From NCBI GenBank assembly GCA_041650055.1, contig JBAZLV010000015.1:1-45642 (forward strand): a stretch of DNA of 45,642 nt. The letters are read 5' to 3'. The translations under genes and the position numbers were made by a program. Each line of letters begins with the position of its first letter. Within the stretch, counting starts at the first letter, position 1. This document shows, piece by piece, positions 16,401 to 24,757 of this stretch. The stretch comes from JBAZLV01 sp041650055 (GTDB lineage: Bacteria > Nitrospirota > UBA9217). The notes under the pieces are model-generated. The model did not search any database, was not told the DNA's origin, and saw only the letters and a list, made by a program, of their open reading frames with translations.

Positions 16401-17570
16401 TTATTCGTTATTCACCTTTGGCGCTTCTTCATTGGTCGGCTGGATCTGATTGTTAATGATGACGACGCTGCCGTTTTTCAGCTTCAGTTGCCCGCTGGTC
16501 ACAACCCTGTCTCCTCCCTTAACTCCTTTGAGTATCGCCACCTGATCACCGCGTGTCATACCCACGGTGATAAATACTTGCTTTGCTGTCAGAACCGGCT
16601 TGTTATCATTATTTTTGCCTTCCTCAACAATAAACACCGTATCGCCGTACGGATTGTAGGTTACGGCTGTCTGAGGAAGCGTCAGATAACGTTGCGGTGA
16701 TCCGGCACTGACCTCAACCGTCGCATACATTCCAGGAAACAATTTGTGTTTCGGATTATCCACTGTAGCTTGAATCTGTACATTACGCGTATCCGAATCG
16801 ATCCGCGGGTTGATTGCCGTTATCCTTCCGTTGAACGTCCGTCCGATTTGTGCATCCGTAAAAACCGTTACTTTCTGACCGAGCGAAATACGTGAGAGCT
16901 CCTGCTGCGGCAGAGAAAAATCGATATAGATCGAGCCGAGCGACTGGAGCGTCACCAGTTTATCACCGGGGTTAAGGTACTGGCCCGGATTCACCGTGCT
17001 GATGCCGAGCTTCCCGGCAAACGGTGCTCTGATTGTTTTTTTAGCCACGAGCGCGGCCTGCTGGGCGACCTGGGCCTGTTTGCTCTTAAGATCAGCAGCA
17101 TCCGCATCAAGCGTTGCCTTGCTTATGGCCCGGAATGCAAACTGTTTCTTGTCGCGTTCGTAGACCGTGCTTGCAAGTTCGGCAGCGGCTTCAAGCGATC
17201 TGAGCAGTGCTATGTCCGCATCCGCATTCAGCTGCACCAGCACCTGGTCTGCATTCACCTGATCGCCGGATTTGAAATGAATCGATCGAACAATGCCGGA
17301 AATTTCACTGCTCACGTCAACACCCCGGACAGCGCGGAGACTTCCCACGGCTTTGACCTGCGGTTTCCAGGTTTGAAGTTCAGCCTTTATCGCGGTCACG
17401 ACAACAGGCGGCGTCTTGCCTGAGGCCATCTGCTTTTTCATCATGCTTGCTACAAACATCTTGTAGCCGAATATACCGCCAAAAAGCAGACCGAAACTGA
17501 TCAGCATGATCACCATGCGTTTGCTCGTCAGATGACTTTTCAAATCAGGGTTTTGAAGTTTCGAGAACAT
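16401..17570 (-). CDS. RND efflux periplasmic adaptor (membrane fusion protein)
   Basis: 389-aa HlyD/AcrA-type adaptor that bridges the permease and the outer-membrane channel. It has one N-terminal membrane anchor (about residues 19-38), a lipoyl half-motif GIVRSIHFKSGDQV, an alpha-hairpin (about 115-175) and the second half RAPFAGKLGISTVNPGQY, then beta-barrel and membrane-proximal domains. It lacks a lipobox. The open frame starts at 17732, but ATG 17570, preceded by AAAGGAAAA, gives a normal N-terminus and overlaps the upstream outer-membrane gene by 26 bp. It belongs to the three-gene efflux operon. Confidence 0.93.
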   Translation of the reverse strand: MFSKLQNPDLKSHLTSKRMVIMLISFGLLFGGIFGYKMFVASMMKKQMASGKTPPVVVTAIKAELQTWKPQVKAVGSLRAVRGVDVSSEISGIVRSIHFKSGDQVNADQVLVQLNADADIALLRSLEAAAELASTVYERDKKQFAFRAISKATLDADAADLKSKQAQVAQQAALVAKKTIRAPFAGKLGISTVNPGQYLNPGDKLVTLQSLGSIYIDFSLPQQELSRISLGQKVTVFTDAQIGRTFNGRITAINPRIDSDTRNVQIQATVDNPKHKLFPGMYATVEVSAGSPQRYLTLPQTAVTYNPYGDTVFIVEEGKNNDNKPVLTAKQVFITVGMTRGDQVAILKGVKGGDRVVTSGQLKLKNGSVVIINNQIQPTNEEAPKVNNE

Positions 17571-19152
17571 GAGCCTGGTTTTCCTTTGCTGAGAGAGATT
17601 GAGTATCTGTCTTCGCGTCCCGGTTCCACCACCCGCCGCCCAGCGCTTGGAACAGAGCTGCCGTGTCTGCAAACCGCGCAGTCTGGGCCACGACAAGGCC
17701 GATCTTTGCCTGCTGATATTGTCTTTCAGCATTCAAGAGTAAAAGATAACTGACCGCACCGAGCTCAAATTGTTTTCGGGTAAGATCAAGTGCGTTCTTT
17801 GCTGCGGTCTCGGCATCTGCCTGGGCTTTCAGCGCGAGCGCGTCCAGCTCCAGCGCACGAAGCACATCCGCCACGTTCTGAAATGCCTGCAACACAACTA
17901 AACGATACTGGGCTTCGGCCTGATCGTATGCTGCAACTGATGCGCGTCGTTTTGCAGCAAGCTCTCCTCCGCGGAACAGCGGCTGGAGCAGTCCGGCGCC
18001 AAGGTTCCATGCGGACGCACCGGGATGGAACAATTGAGAAGGCTGCAAAGCAGAATATCCTCCACCGCCAGATAGGGTGACCTGGGGATACAAATTTGCA
18101 GTGGCAACTCCGATCTTCGCGCATGCTGCATGCAGTAATTCCTCTGAAGCGCGAATATCCGGACGCTGGCGAACGAGAGATGAGGGTAGGCTGACCGGCA
18201 AATCTCCCGGCAGCGTAAGATTTGCCAGAGTGAATTCTGGCAGTGCTCCTGCCTCATTCGGGAGTATACCGGCTAACACAGCAAGGAGATGCCGGGTTTG
18301 TGCAAGCTCTTTTTCAAGTGGCGGAAGATTTGTTTTTGTCTGGGCAAGCTGCGTTCGCTGCGCGAGAACCTCTGCAAAGGCGAGTGCGCCGAACTCGTAT
18401 TGCCGTTCGATCATAGTAAGCTGCCGTTCCTGAAAAGCAACGATTTCCCGCATGGCCTGCAACTGGCCTCGTAATGACGCTTCCCGTATTGCTGTCGTAA
18501 CAATATTCGACGTGAGAGTAAGATACACAGCCTCGCGTTGGAATCGCTGATAATCAACCTGCGCACGCAGCGATTCCAATTCCCGCCGCGCACCTCCTGC
18601 AATGTCGAGCGTATACGTGACGTTTACCGTGGCATTATAGAGAGTAAAAGGAGCAGGATGTGTATTCGATTGCCCGAGTTCGGTACCCGAGCTTTTTGAT
18701 CTCGTAACCGATGCGTTGGCATCAACACGGGGAAGCAGCGAGGAACCAACCGTGGCATAAAAAAGTTCTTGTGCTTGTCTGATCGCTGCTTCGGCTGAAG
18801 CAAGTGTGGGATTGTTTGCGAGTGCCCGTTGCATAACCTGATTGATTTCCTGAGAATGAAAAAGCGTCCACCATTGGAAGGGAATGTCCTGGCCAAAAAC
18901 AATGCGCTGTCCAGGAGTCCTGGTTTCAGGCACTGCCGGGATTTTCTGACGCAAAGGTGCCGAAGTATAGGTGTTTGTATCCGGTGCCTTGGGCTCTTTA
19001 AAATTCGGGCCAACAGCACACCCGTTCACGGTAATGCCAATGGCCAGAAACATAACAGGCATTTTCACATACAAGCGTTGAAGCACGTTTTTTACCCCGA
19101 CAGAGAATGAAAATGCAAATGGTGTATGTTGCATACTATCGGTCAAAGGCAT
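17545..19152 (-). CDS. RND efflux outer-membrane lipoprotein (NodT/OprM type)
   Basis: Outer-membrane factor of the efflux system, forming a trimeric channel-tunnel. It has a signal peptide ending in a lipobox-like VNGC (Cys45 from the longest start) followed by AVGPNFKEP, the usual start of mature NodT-family proteins, and two repeated OEP domains (about 110-310 and 330-510) rich in long amphipathic helices. The start is uncertain: ATG 19152 is the longest and has no ribosome binding site; a GTG at 19086 would give a 23-residue signal peptide with Arg/Lys before the hydrophobic core and may be the true start. First gene of the operon with adaptor and permease. Confidence 0.92.
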   Translation of the reverse strand: MPLTDSMQHTPFAFSFSVGVKNVLQRLYVKMPVMFLAIGITVNGCAVGPNFKEPKAPDTNTYTSAPLRQKIPAVPETRTPGQRIVFGQDIPFQWWTLFHSQEINQVMQRALANNPTLASAEAAIRQAQELFYATVGSSLLPRVDANASVTRSKSSGTELGQSNTHPAPFTLYNATVNVTYTLDIAGGARRELESLRAQVDYQRFQREAVYLTLTSNIVTTAIREASLRGQLQAMREIVAFQERQLTMIERQYEFGALAFAEVLAQRTQLAQTKTNLPPLEKELAQTRHLLAVLAGILPNEAGALPEFTLANLTLPGDLPVSLPSSLVRQRPDIRASEELLHAACAKIGVATANLYPQVTLSGGGGYSALQPSQLFHPGASAWNLGAGLLQPLFRGGELAAKRRASVAAYDQAEAQYRLVVLQAFQNVADVLRALELDALALKAQADAETAAKNALDLTRKQFELGAVSYLLLLNAERQYQQAKIGLVVAQTARFADTAALFQALGGGWWNRDAKTDTQSLSAKENQAHVLETSKP

Positions 19153-19613
19153 GAAAAACTTTATGGAAAAATAGAAGACGCATTTTTGATAGTATCGTGA
19201 AGCAGGGAGGGACGCGACACTTCATGCCGGATGCCTGATACCAGATTCCAACCTTTGAAGAAAAACTCAAATCTGTTTTGAAACATGCTGGCGTGGTTAA
19301 ATGAAGCGATGTTTTTGAAATGTTGAAAAGAGATATCTATAAAATTAAGAATTTTGGAGAAATAGCAATGCAGGAACTGGAATCAACTCTGGCAGCTCTC
19401 GAATATACAGCAAAAAATCAGAGAGAAAAGAAAATATCAACCGGCTACAAAAATAACACAGAGTACTATTCAAATAACTTCATCGATGCCGCGACAACAA
19501 GGGAAACGTTTCTGTTAAACAATCTTTTCCCGAATAGTAACGAGAGATTTATTGACGCAATAAATTTGCCACAAATATCTTTTTTTTTGATATATTTTAT
19601 GCGAGGAGGTTGC
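19153..19613. other. Gene-poor gap between efflux operon and DUF2384 gene
   Basis: 461 bp with no gene I can support. It holds degenerate GATGCC/GATACC repeat units at 19224-19245, related to those at the other end of the efflux operon, and AT-rich sequence. It should contain the efflux operon promoter, but I found no convincing -35/-10 pair. The plus-strand frame is open from 19320 into the next gene, but that stretch is not recognisable protein. Confidence 0.5.
19224..19245. repeat. GATGCC/GATACC repeat units upstream of the efflux operon
   Basis: ATGCCGGATGCCTGATACC with a following AGA, the same degenerate units as at 13122-13184 on the other side of the operon. Confidence 0.5.
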
Positions 19614-19802
19614 ATGAAACGGATTACTGAGATAGCAATGTTTGCCGCAGAATTGATGGGAGCAAGGAATGCGAGTATATGGCTCGACACGCCGAATGAA
19701 GGTCTTGACGGCAAAAAACCTTCCGAAATATGGAATGATCCTACCGGGGCTGCAAAAGTGGAAACCCTTCTTTTTAAAATAAAGAGGAGACGCGAATTGT
19801 AA
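19614..19802 (+). CDS. Small DUF2384 (MbcA/ParS-type) antitoxin-like protein
   Basis: 62-aa protein that is almost only a DUF2384 toxin-binding domain: ARNASIWLDTPNEGLDGKKP followed by a short acidic loop and KVETLLFKIKRR. In Xre-RES systems this domain clamps the RES toxin. ATG 19614 has AGGAGG 4 nt upstream; the frame stays open to 19320 but without family similarity, so I use the short form, which is close to the size of minimal MbcA-like proteins. No RES gene is adjacent, so it is an orphan unless the next gene is its partner. The RES pair at 5.7-6.7 kb has its own full-length antitoxin. Confidence 0.7.
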   Translation: MKRITEIAMFAAELMGARNASIWLDTPNEGLDGKKPSEIWNDPTGAAKVETLLFKIKRRREL

Positions 19803-19855
19803 ACAGATATTGATCCCCGTTCAGTTAATTTCGCTATCACGCCAACCAATGGTAT

Positions 19856-19868
19856 ACTGCCGCAGTAA
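19856..19868. promoter_or_regulatory. Small inverted repeat over a TATACT box
   Basis: TACTG-CCG-CAGTA, a perfect 5-bp inverted repeat overlapping TATACT (19854-19859) 16 bp before the 244-aa gene. It could be an operator. No clear -35 box is present. Confidence 0.3.
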
Positions 19869-19883
19869 ATTATCATAAACATT

Positions 19884-20618
19884 ATGAAATACTACACCTA
19901 TAAAGGTAGAAGAAAAAATCAATATTTTACTATTCCGTGGCTCACCGAGCTCACCGATTTGAATCTTCCAAATGAGATCAGCCAAAGCCATTTTAGACTG
20001 TTTGAAATAGTTGACATTGAATCTGATGCTCAACTTCTGCAAGAGGGCAAGCAAATTATTGAAGCTATCGGTAAAAACGGTTTCGCCATCCATAGGACTG
20101 CATTTTGGTTTGAGAAAATTAAACAAAGGGAAGAAGAACACGTTTCAGTTCAACCAGCAAACAACACTGACAGCGTTCAGCATGAGAACCTCTTAGAAAG
20201 CAATACAGCGGACACAGACAAATTGAAAACTGACGACTCCATTGAAGCAGAGGACAGCGCAGAACATGAAAGCTTCATTGAAATAAAAAACACGATTCCC
20301 ACTCCAGAGCGAAACTACAGAATCCTGAACCAGATATTGGGTGAAGTGAAAACCTTGCCGAACTCGCTTACAATAGAAGCAAAAGGTTTCAAACCTCTCC
20401 ATATCAAGAAACAAGGCAACCGGATTTCGCTGCTCCAATCCCGGGGTAAGGTTCCCGATCCCCTGGCAGAAATAACCATTTCGCCGGACCTGAAAAAAGC
20501 GATTGCATTATCATATCAAGATGCAAGCGGAATAATTATTTCGAGTCGTTCAGAAATGAATCAGATGCTCGCTGACTGGCTGGAAGACCTCAGGACTCAA
20601 GGGTTTGCCAGAAAATAG
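19884..20618 (+). CDS. Hypothetical protein, unrecognised
   Basis: 244-aa protein I do not recognise. An N-terminal part (1-88) with KGRRKNQYFTIPWL and mixed alpha/beta character is joined by a long acidic, low-complexity linker (about 88-140, rich in Asp, Glu, Ser, Thr) to a second folded part (about 142-244) containing LTIEAKGFKPLHIKKQGNRI and LADWLEDLRTQG. No signal peptide or membrane helix is seen, so it is likely cytosolic. Ribosome binding site is poor. It follows the DUF2384 gene by 81 bp in the same direction; a functional link is possible but unproven. Confidence 0.65.
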   Translation: MKYYTYKGRRKNQYFTIPWLTELTDLNLPNEISQSHFRLFEIVDIESDAQLLQEGKQIIEAIGKNGFAIHRTAFWFEKIKQREEEHVSVQPANNTDSVQHENLLESNTADTDKLKTDDSIEAEDSAEHESFIEIKNTIPTPERNYRILNQILGEVKTLPNSLTIEAKGFKPLHIKKQGNRISLLQSRGKVPDPLAEITISPDLKKAIALSYQDASGIIISSRSEMNQMLADWLEDLRTQGFARK

Positions 20619-20731
20619 GATGCCGATTGTTCCTATAAAAATGGAATCTTATATCCGAGATTGGGAAGAGGGATAGAGACTGACATTCAGGAATGCACGT
20701 GTTGCGCTGCGCTGTAATTCCAATAGTTATC

Positions 20732-21081
20732 TGGTGGAGGCGGCGGGAATTGAACCCGCGTCCGAAAACCGTCAGCCAGAAGCTCATACATGCTTATCCC
20801 CTCGTTTAAATCTCGCTTCACCGGCGCCTCAGGGAAAGCTCCGGTTCAGCCAGTCCGGTTTATCTCGTCATTCCGTCCCGGACAATCGGAAAGACCAGCC
20901 TGGTCTCTGACGTCTCTGCGGCCGTTCAGGCCCCAGCCGCGAAACGCGCTAACCTAAATTAGGCAGCGAGTGCCAGTTCTTGATTATTGGCAGTTATTAT
21001 TGACCATGTGTTTAACGAGCCCCATGGCACCTCGGCATGCAACTCCTGACCTCTGTGTCCCCGTCGAAGCCTGTCGCCCCC
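20732..21081 (-). ncRNA. ssrA: Transfer-messenger RNA (tmRNA)
   Basis: 350-nt tmRNA, which with SmpB rescues stalled ribosomes and tags the nascent chain for proteolysis. The 5' end GGGGGCGACAGGCTTCGACG and the 3' end with a tRNA-like GGTTCAATTCC T-arm and GCCTCCACCA are both clear; the 7-bp acceptor stem closes with the G3-U pair needed by alanyl-tRNA synthetase. The reading frame in between runs GCC AAT AAT CAA GAA CTG GCA CTC GCT GCC TAA, so the tag is ANNQELALAA, ten residues like E. coli ANDENYALAA. The encoded CCA is present. It is a one-piece tmRNA. Confidence 0.97.
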
Positions 21082-21097
21082 TTTCTAATACAAATTC

Positions 21098-21220
21098 GAA
21101 ATACGAAACAAAAGGCGTCTCACGCAAAGGCGCAGAGGACGCAAAGTTTCATCCAGAATTTTATCTTTCTTTGCCGAGCTTAGCGGCTTTGCGCGAAATG
21201 CTCTATTCTTTTCGTATTTC
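21098..21220. repeat. Palindromic intergenic element with nested GCAAAG repeats
   Basis: Outer perfect 11-bp inverted arms GAAATACGAAA (21098-21108) and TTTCGTATTTC (21210-21220) flank two ACGCAAAG-type units on the left and CTTTGC/CTTTGCG on the right, a nested palindrome 123 bp long. It lies between tmRNA and the DUF167 gene. The 'CGCAAAGG' type repeat is common in intergenic DNA of several phyla. No target duplication was seen. Confidence 0.7.
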
Positions 21221-21238
21221 AACTTGCGATATACTACT

Positions 21239-21547
21239 TCATTTACGAATGTTATTCAAGATGCTTTTGAATTGCTCTCCGGTTATTCCATGAAGTCTGA
21301 TGATTTTTTCGCGGGAAGCCTGGCCGGATACGATCTCTATCTTGGACTTGGCAAGAGAAAGGATATCTGAAAGAAATTTGATGAGTGCTTCATTCGCCGC
21401 GCCGTCAACCGGCGCTGAGGTTAGTTTGATTTTAAGTTTTTCCTGATCTGTGATAATTTCGTTTCTGGATGATCGTGGTTGAACACGGACGGAAACCGTG
21501 ATAAAAGATTCTCCATTATTTTTCGGTTGCTTCGTTTCTCGTGTCAC
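21239..21547 (-). CDS. DUF167 (YggU) family protein
   Basis: About 102-aa protein of the DUF167/YggU family, function unknown. Conserved family features are VRVQPRSSRNEI, KLKIKLTSAPVDGAANEALIKFL and IVSGQASREKIIRL. The open frame starts at 21592; GTG 21547 is preceded by GGAAGGGG with a 4-nt gap and is the best-supported start, giving a 32-bp overlap with divIVA; ATG 21562 is the alternative. It is the last gene of the pgeF-yggS-proC-yggT-divIVA cluster, a gene order that recurs widely. Confidence 0.85.
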   Translation of the reverse strand: MTRETKQPKNNGESFITVSVRVQPRSSRNEIITDQEKLKIKLTSAPVDGAANEALIKFLSDILSLAKSKIEIVSGQASREKIIRLHGITGEQFKSILNNIRK

Positions 21548-22007
21548 TGGCCCCTTCCTCATATCGAACCATCTCAAGATGCATTTGAACAACCTTTTTT
21601 ATATCTTCCAGGAAATGATGTCTCCGCCGGCTCAGCTCCTGAATCTCCGCTTCCAGTCGAACTTTTTCCTGTTTGGCTTTCATGATGATTTCCTGGCCCT
21701 TCAATTCTGATTCCTGGATCATCAAGGCAGCTTCCTTGCGGGAATGTTCCTTGCTTTCCTCGCTCAGTTTCTGAGTCATGATCATGGTGTTCTTAACAGT
21801 TTCTTCTCGTTCGTTGAGTTCCCGTACACGATCATCGTAACCCATGCGAAAGTCGCGAAGCTCAGCAATCTCCCGGACAAGGGATTCCATCTCGTCTCGC
21901 ACGAGGTCGAGAAACATGTCCACTTCGCTTTTGTCATATCCTCGAAATACTATCTGAAACTTTTTTTGTTGAATATCAAGCGGCGTTACCTTCACTTGAT
22001 CAGTCAT
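21516..22007 (-). CDS. divIVA: DivIVA-domain protein
   Basis: 163-aa DivIVA-type coiled-coil protein. The N-terminal domain has the family motif VTPLDIQQKKFQIVFRGYDK (8-27) and VDMFLDLVRDEMESL, which in DivIVA binds curved membrane. The rest is a long coiled coil (about 33-150). In Gram-positives it marks poles and septa; in Gram-negative lineages its role is less clear, though its place in the yggS-proC-yggT cluster points to cell division or envelope growth. ATG 22007 has AGGAGG upstream. Confidence 0.88.
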   Translation of the reverse strand: MTDQVKVTPLDIQQKKFQIVFRGYDKSEVDMFLDLVRDEMESLVREIAELRDFRMGYDDRVRELNEREETVKNTMIMTQKLSEESKEHSRKEAALMIQESELKGQEIIMKAKQEKVRLEAEIQELSRRRHHFLEDIKKVVQMHLEMVRYEEGASDTRNEATEK

Positions 22008-22043
22008 GTATAGTGCCTCCTTTGGAAGAGACGTATCTGTATT

Positions 22044-22343
22044 TTATCCCATTGATTGCCCGATTCTAAGCAGCGTGCTGACCACCGCGTATTTCAGAAA
22101 AATGATAATCAGTACCGCGATGAGCGGCGAGAGATCAAGCCCTATTTTCCATGGCGGCACAAGCTTGCGGATCCGCGCAAGCACCGGCTCGGTTATCCGG
22201 GTGAGCATCTGGACGATCGCGTTATAGGGATCGGGATTAACCCAGGAAATAAGCGCACGGACAACAATGATCCACATATAAACGGTCAGAAGAATGTTCA
22301 GGACTTCTGCAATACCAATGATAATATTTCCAAAAACGAACAT
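22044..22343 (-). CDS. YggT family membrane protein
   Basis: 99-aa membrane protein of the YggT family with two hydrophobic segments and the family core VVRALISWVNPDPYNAIVQ, then TEPVLARIRKLVPP. The role is poorly defined; links to osmotic adaptation and cell division have been proposed. The open frame starts at 22430 inside proC, but ATG 22343 preceded by GAGGAG gives normal length. Sits 34 bp after proC. Confidence 0.9.
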   Translation of the reverse strand: MFVFGNIIIGIAEVLNILLTVYMWIIVVRALISWVNPDPYNAIVQMLTRITEPVLARIRKLVPPWKIGLDLSPLIAVLIIIFLKYAVVSTLLRIGQSMG

Positions 22344-22377
22344 ACGTATCTCCTCATCGAGTCTAGAAAATCGCTTG

Positions 22378-23196
22378 CTATACCTGTTTTCCGAGTTCTT
22401 TGCTGCGAGCAGTAGCAGCCTCAACTGCATTCATCAAGGTAGCACGAATCTTTCCTTTTTCAAGAGTGTGGAGTCCTTCAATGGTAGTACCTCCTGGTGA
22501 CGCTACCATGTCACGTAGTTTTCCCGGATGCTCTCCTGTCTCCAAAACCATTTTTGCTGCTCCGAATACGGTCTGAGCTGCAAGCTCAAGCGCGAGCGAT
22601 CTGCCGAGCCCAGCCTTTACCCCGGCATCAGACAATGCTTCAATAATCGTAAACACATATGCAGGTCCGCTGCCGGACAATCCAACCACCGCATCCATAA
22701 GTTTCTCTTCAATAATAACGGCTTTCCCCACGGAATGAAATATGCGTTGCACGAGGGTCAGATCATTCGCAGTAGCGTGCGTGCCCTTGCAGATTCCCGC
22801 AGCGCCTGCAAGAACCAGCGCAGGGGTATTCGGCATGACCCGCACAACACGGGAGCCTTCGGGAAGAAGTGGTTCAATTTTTGAGAATGGAATTCCCGCG
22901 GCAATCGAAATCACGAGTTTCGTGTGCTCGACCGTACTTGCAATCTCTCCCAGAACGCTCAGAATAGTCTGTGGCTTCACGCTCAGCAAAATAATATCGG
23001 CTTTTTTAACTGCATCGATATTGTTTTTTTGCAGAACGATACCATAGGTCTTTTTAAGATATTCGAGCCGGTCATAAGAAATATCGGCAACCAGGATTTG
23101 GTCGGTCTGTACAGCATTGGCGGCCAGCAGTCCTTTGATAAGCGCTTCAGCCATGTTCCCGCCGCCGAGAAATGCTATTTTTTTATTGGCAAACAT
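22378..23196 (-). CDS. proC: Pyrroline-5-carboxylate reductase
   Basis: 272-aa enzyme for the last step of proline synthesis, reducing pyrroline-5-carboxylate with NAD(P)H. The Rossmann motif FLGGGNMAEAL is at the N-terminus, the phosphate region VLSVKPQ in the middle, RVMPNTPALV follows, and the signature ALSDAGVKAGL...GMV region (SPGGTTIEGLHTLE) is near the C-terminus. Start ATG 23196 has GGAGGG ahead of it. The length is standard. Confidence 0.96.
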   Translation of the reverse strand: MFANKKIAFLGGGNMAEALIKGLLAANAVQTDQILVADISYDRLEYLKKTYGIVLQKNNIDAVKKADIILLSVKPQTILSVLGEIASTVEHTKLVISIAAGIPFSKIEPLLPEGSRVVRVMPNTPALVLAGAAGICKGTHATANDLTLVQRIFHSVGKAVIIEEKLMDAVVGLSGSGPAYVFTIIEALSDAGVKAGLGRSLALELAAQTVFGAAKMVLETGEHPGKLRDMVASPGGTTIEGLHTLEKGKIRATLMNAVEAATARSKELGKQV

Positions 23197-23235
23197 ACAC
23201 CCTCCATCCTGTGAATGGTTTGAAGCCTCATGAAT

Positions 23236-23925
23236 TTACCTGCTTCTTTCTCCGAATATCGCAGTTCCTATCCGAACCATGGTTGCGCCTTCCTGAATCG
23301 CAACTTCAAAATCATTGCTCATTCCCATGGAGAGCTCTCGCATGGAAACGTTTGGAACAGCTTTCTTTTGTATATATTCAGATAGTTCACGAAGAATGCG
23401 AAAATAAGGCCGCACTTGCTCAGGGTCGTTCAAAAAAGGCGGTATGGTCATAAGACCCTTGATCGAAATATTGCTGAGCGGTGCCGCTTCTTCAACAAGA
23501 GAAGAAACCTTTTCAACCGTTGTGCCAGCCTTGCTGTCTTCCCGGGCAATATTCACTTCAACAAGCACATCTTGTATTTTTCCGATCTTTGCAGCCTGCC
23601 GATTCAATTCTTTTGCAAGATCAAGACTGTCCACCGAATGAATGAGATCAAAGAGCTGTACTGCATACTTTGCCTTATTTGTCTGCAAATGGCCGATCAA
23701 GTGCCAGTGCGCAATTTTCCCAAGCTGCTCAATCTTTTCTTTTGCCTCCTGTACGCGATTTTCACCAAGGATTCCAGCTCCGGCTTCAATGGCAGCCTTG
23801 ATATTTTCCGCAGGAACGGTCTTGGTCACCACAACAAGCTTGATGGATGAAGATTCGCGGCCTGCTCGTTCCGCGGCTTTACAGATTTTATCCATGACCG
23901 TCTTGTAATTATCAGCAATCGACAT
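23236..23925 (-). CDS. YggS family PLP homeostasis protein
   Basis: 229-aa PLP-binding protein of the YggS/PLPBP family, a single TIM-barrel domain that handles free pyridoxal phosphate. The PLP lysine is Lys35 in KLVVVTKT; GENRVQEA, HLIGHLQTNK, SVDS, GLMTIPP and the phosphate site MSMGMSNDFEVAI are all there. It lies between pgeF and proC as in many genomes. The ribosome binding site is weak. Confidence 0.95.
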   Translation of the reverse strand: MSIADNYKTVMDKICKAAERAGRESSSIKLVVVTKTVPAENIKAAIEAGAGILGENRVQEAKEKIEQLGKIAHWHLIGHLQTNKAKYAVQLFDLIHSVDSLDLAKELNRQAAKIGKIQDVLVEVNIAREDSKAGTTVEKVSSLVEEAAPLSNISIKGLMTIPPFLNDPEQVRPYFRILRELSEYIQKKAVPNVSMRELSMGMSNDFEVAIQEGATMVRIGTAIFGERSR

Positions 23926-23970
23926 GGCATCTCAATCTTAACCACGATAAAATGAAAATTAATGTATCCC

Positions 23971-23986
23971 GTGTTCATCCGTGGTT
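23971..23986. repeat. GTGTTCATCCGTGGTT repeat, copy 1
   Basis: 16-bp sequence identical to 24768-24783. On the minus strand it begins inside the pgeF stop codon. Confidence 0.7.
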
Positions 23987-24737
23987 ACGAAACGTTCAGC
24001 ATTATCACTGACAGCATCCTGCCGGTCCTGCCTTCTGCACGGAACGAATAAAACAGGTCCCTTCTGCATGACGTGCACAATCCGATTGTATGAATATTCC
24101 ATTCCTGAATCCCTGTTTGGGCAAGCTCTTTCATGGTGGTTTTTACGAGATCCAGGTGCCATCGGCCATTCCCGTGTTCAGTTGCAATCTGATCCCAAAA
24201 AGGGAATGCCTGCTTCACCTTGGTCATGACCGGTTCGTCGACTTCATAACACTCCGGTCCGATTGCAGGACCGATCCCGGCAATTATCGTTGAAGGGTCA
24301 GATCCGAATGTATCCTGCATTCGATACACTGTCTTCCCGACAATATTCAAGACGGTACTTTTCCAACCCGCATGAATTGCTGCAATTGCCCTCAGAGCAG
24401 GATCAACCAGCAAAACAGGAACGCAGTCAGCGGTTTCAACCCCGATGGCTATTCCCGGTATATTCGTGATCATCGCATCTGCCTGAACGGATTTCATTGT
24501 CTGATAATTCCGTTCATCCGCCGTCACGATGGTTTCTCCATGTATCTGCTCTACCGTGACCAGCCGGTCATTGGCAATACCAAAATCTTTAGCTATGACG
24601 TTCCAATCATCCGTAGCCTTGACGCCGTTTTTTCTTGCGCCAAGTCCGTTCCGACGTGTGGTAAATGCATGGTGTATGACTTCTGTCTGCTCAAGGGCAG
24701 AAATTATCAGATATTGAGAACCATCCGGGGTATTCAT
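23985..24737 (-). CDS. pgeF: Peptidoglycan editing factor PgeF (YfiH, multicopper-oxidase-like fold)
   Basis: 250-aa protein of the DUF152/YfiH/PgeF family. Members have been described as removing mis-incorporated L-Ser from UDP-MurNAc precursors and as purine nucleoside phosphorylase/adenosine deaminase (FAMIN type). Family metal and active-site motifs are visible: VEQIHGE, VETADCVPVLL, AAIHAGWKSTVLNIV, GPAIGPECYEV and CTSCRRDLFYSFR. First gene of the yggS-proC-yggT-divIVA cluster. Its stop codon lies in a short interspersed repeat that follows. Confidence 0.92.
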   Translation of the reverse strand: MNTPDGSQYLIISALEQTEVIHHAFTTRRNGLGARKNGVKATDDWNVIAKDFGIANDRLVTVEQIHGETIVTADERNYQTMKSVQADAMITNIPGIAIGVETADCVPVLLVDPALRAIAAIHAGWKSTVLNIVGKTVYRMQDTFGSDPSTIIAGIGPAIGPECYEVDEPVMTKVKQAFPFWDQIATEHGNGRWHLDLVKTTMKELAQTGIQEWNIHTIGLCTSCRRDLFYSFRAEGRTGRMLSVIMLNVS

Positions 24738-24757
24738 GTACGAGTCATTCTCTCGCT

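Noticed and set aside
19254..19304. Short open stretch resembling the tail of a gene (FEEKLKSVLKHAGVVK then stop)
   Set aside because: An in-frame stop lies just upstream and there is no start codon. It could be a gene remnant, but 16 codons are too few to support it.
19320..19613. Long in-frame extension of the DUF2384 protein
   Set aside because: No family similarity, and a strong AGGAGG sits right before the internal ATG at 19614.
20970..21293. Plus-strand 107-aa open frame
   Set aside because: It runs antisense through the tmRNA and across a palindromic repeat.
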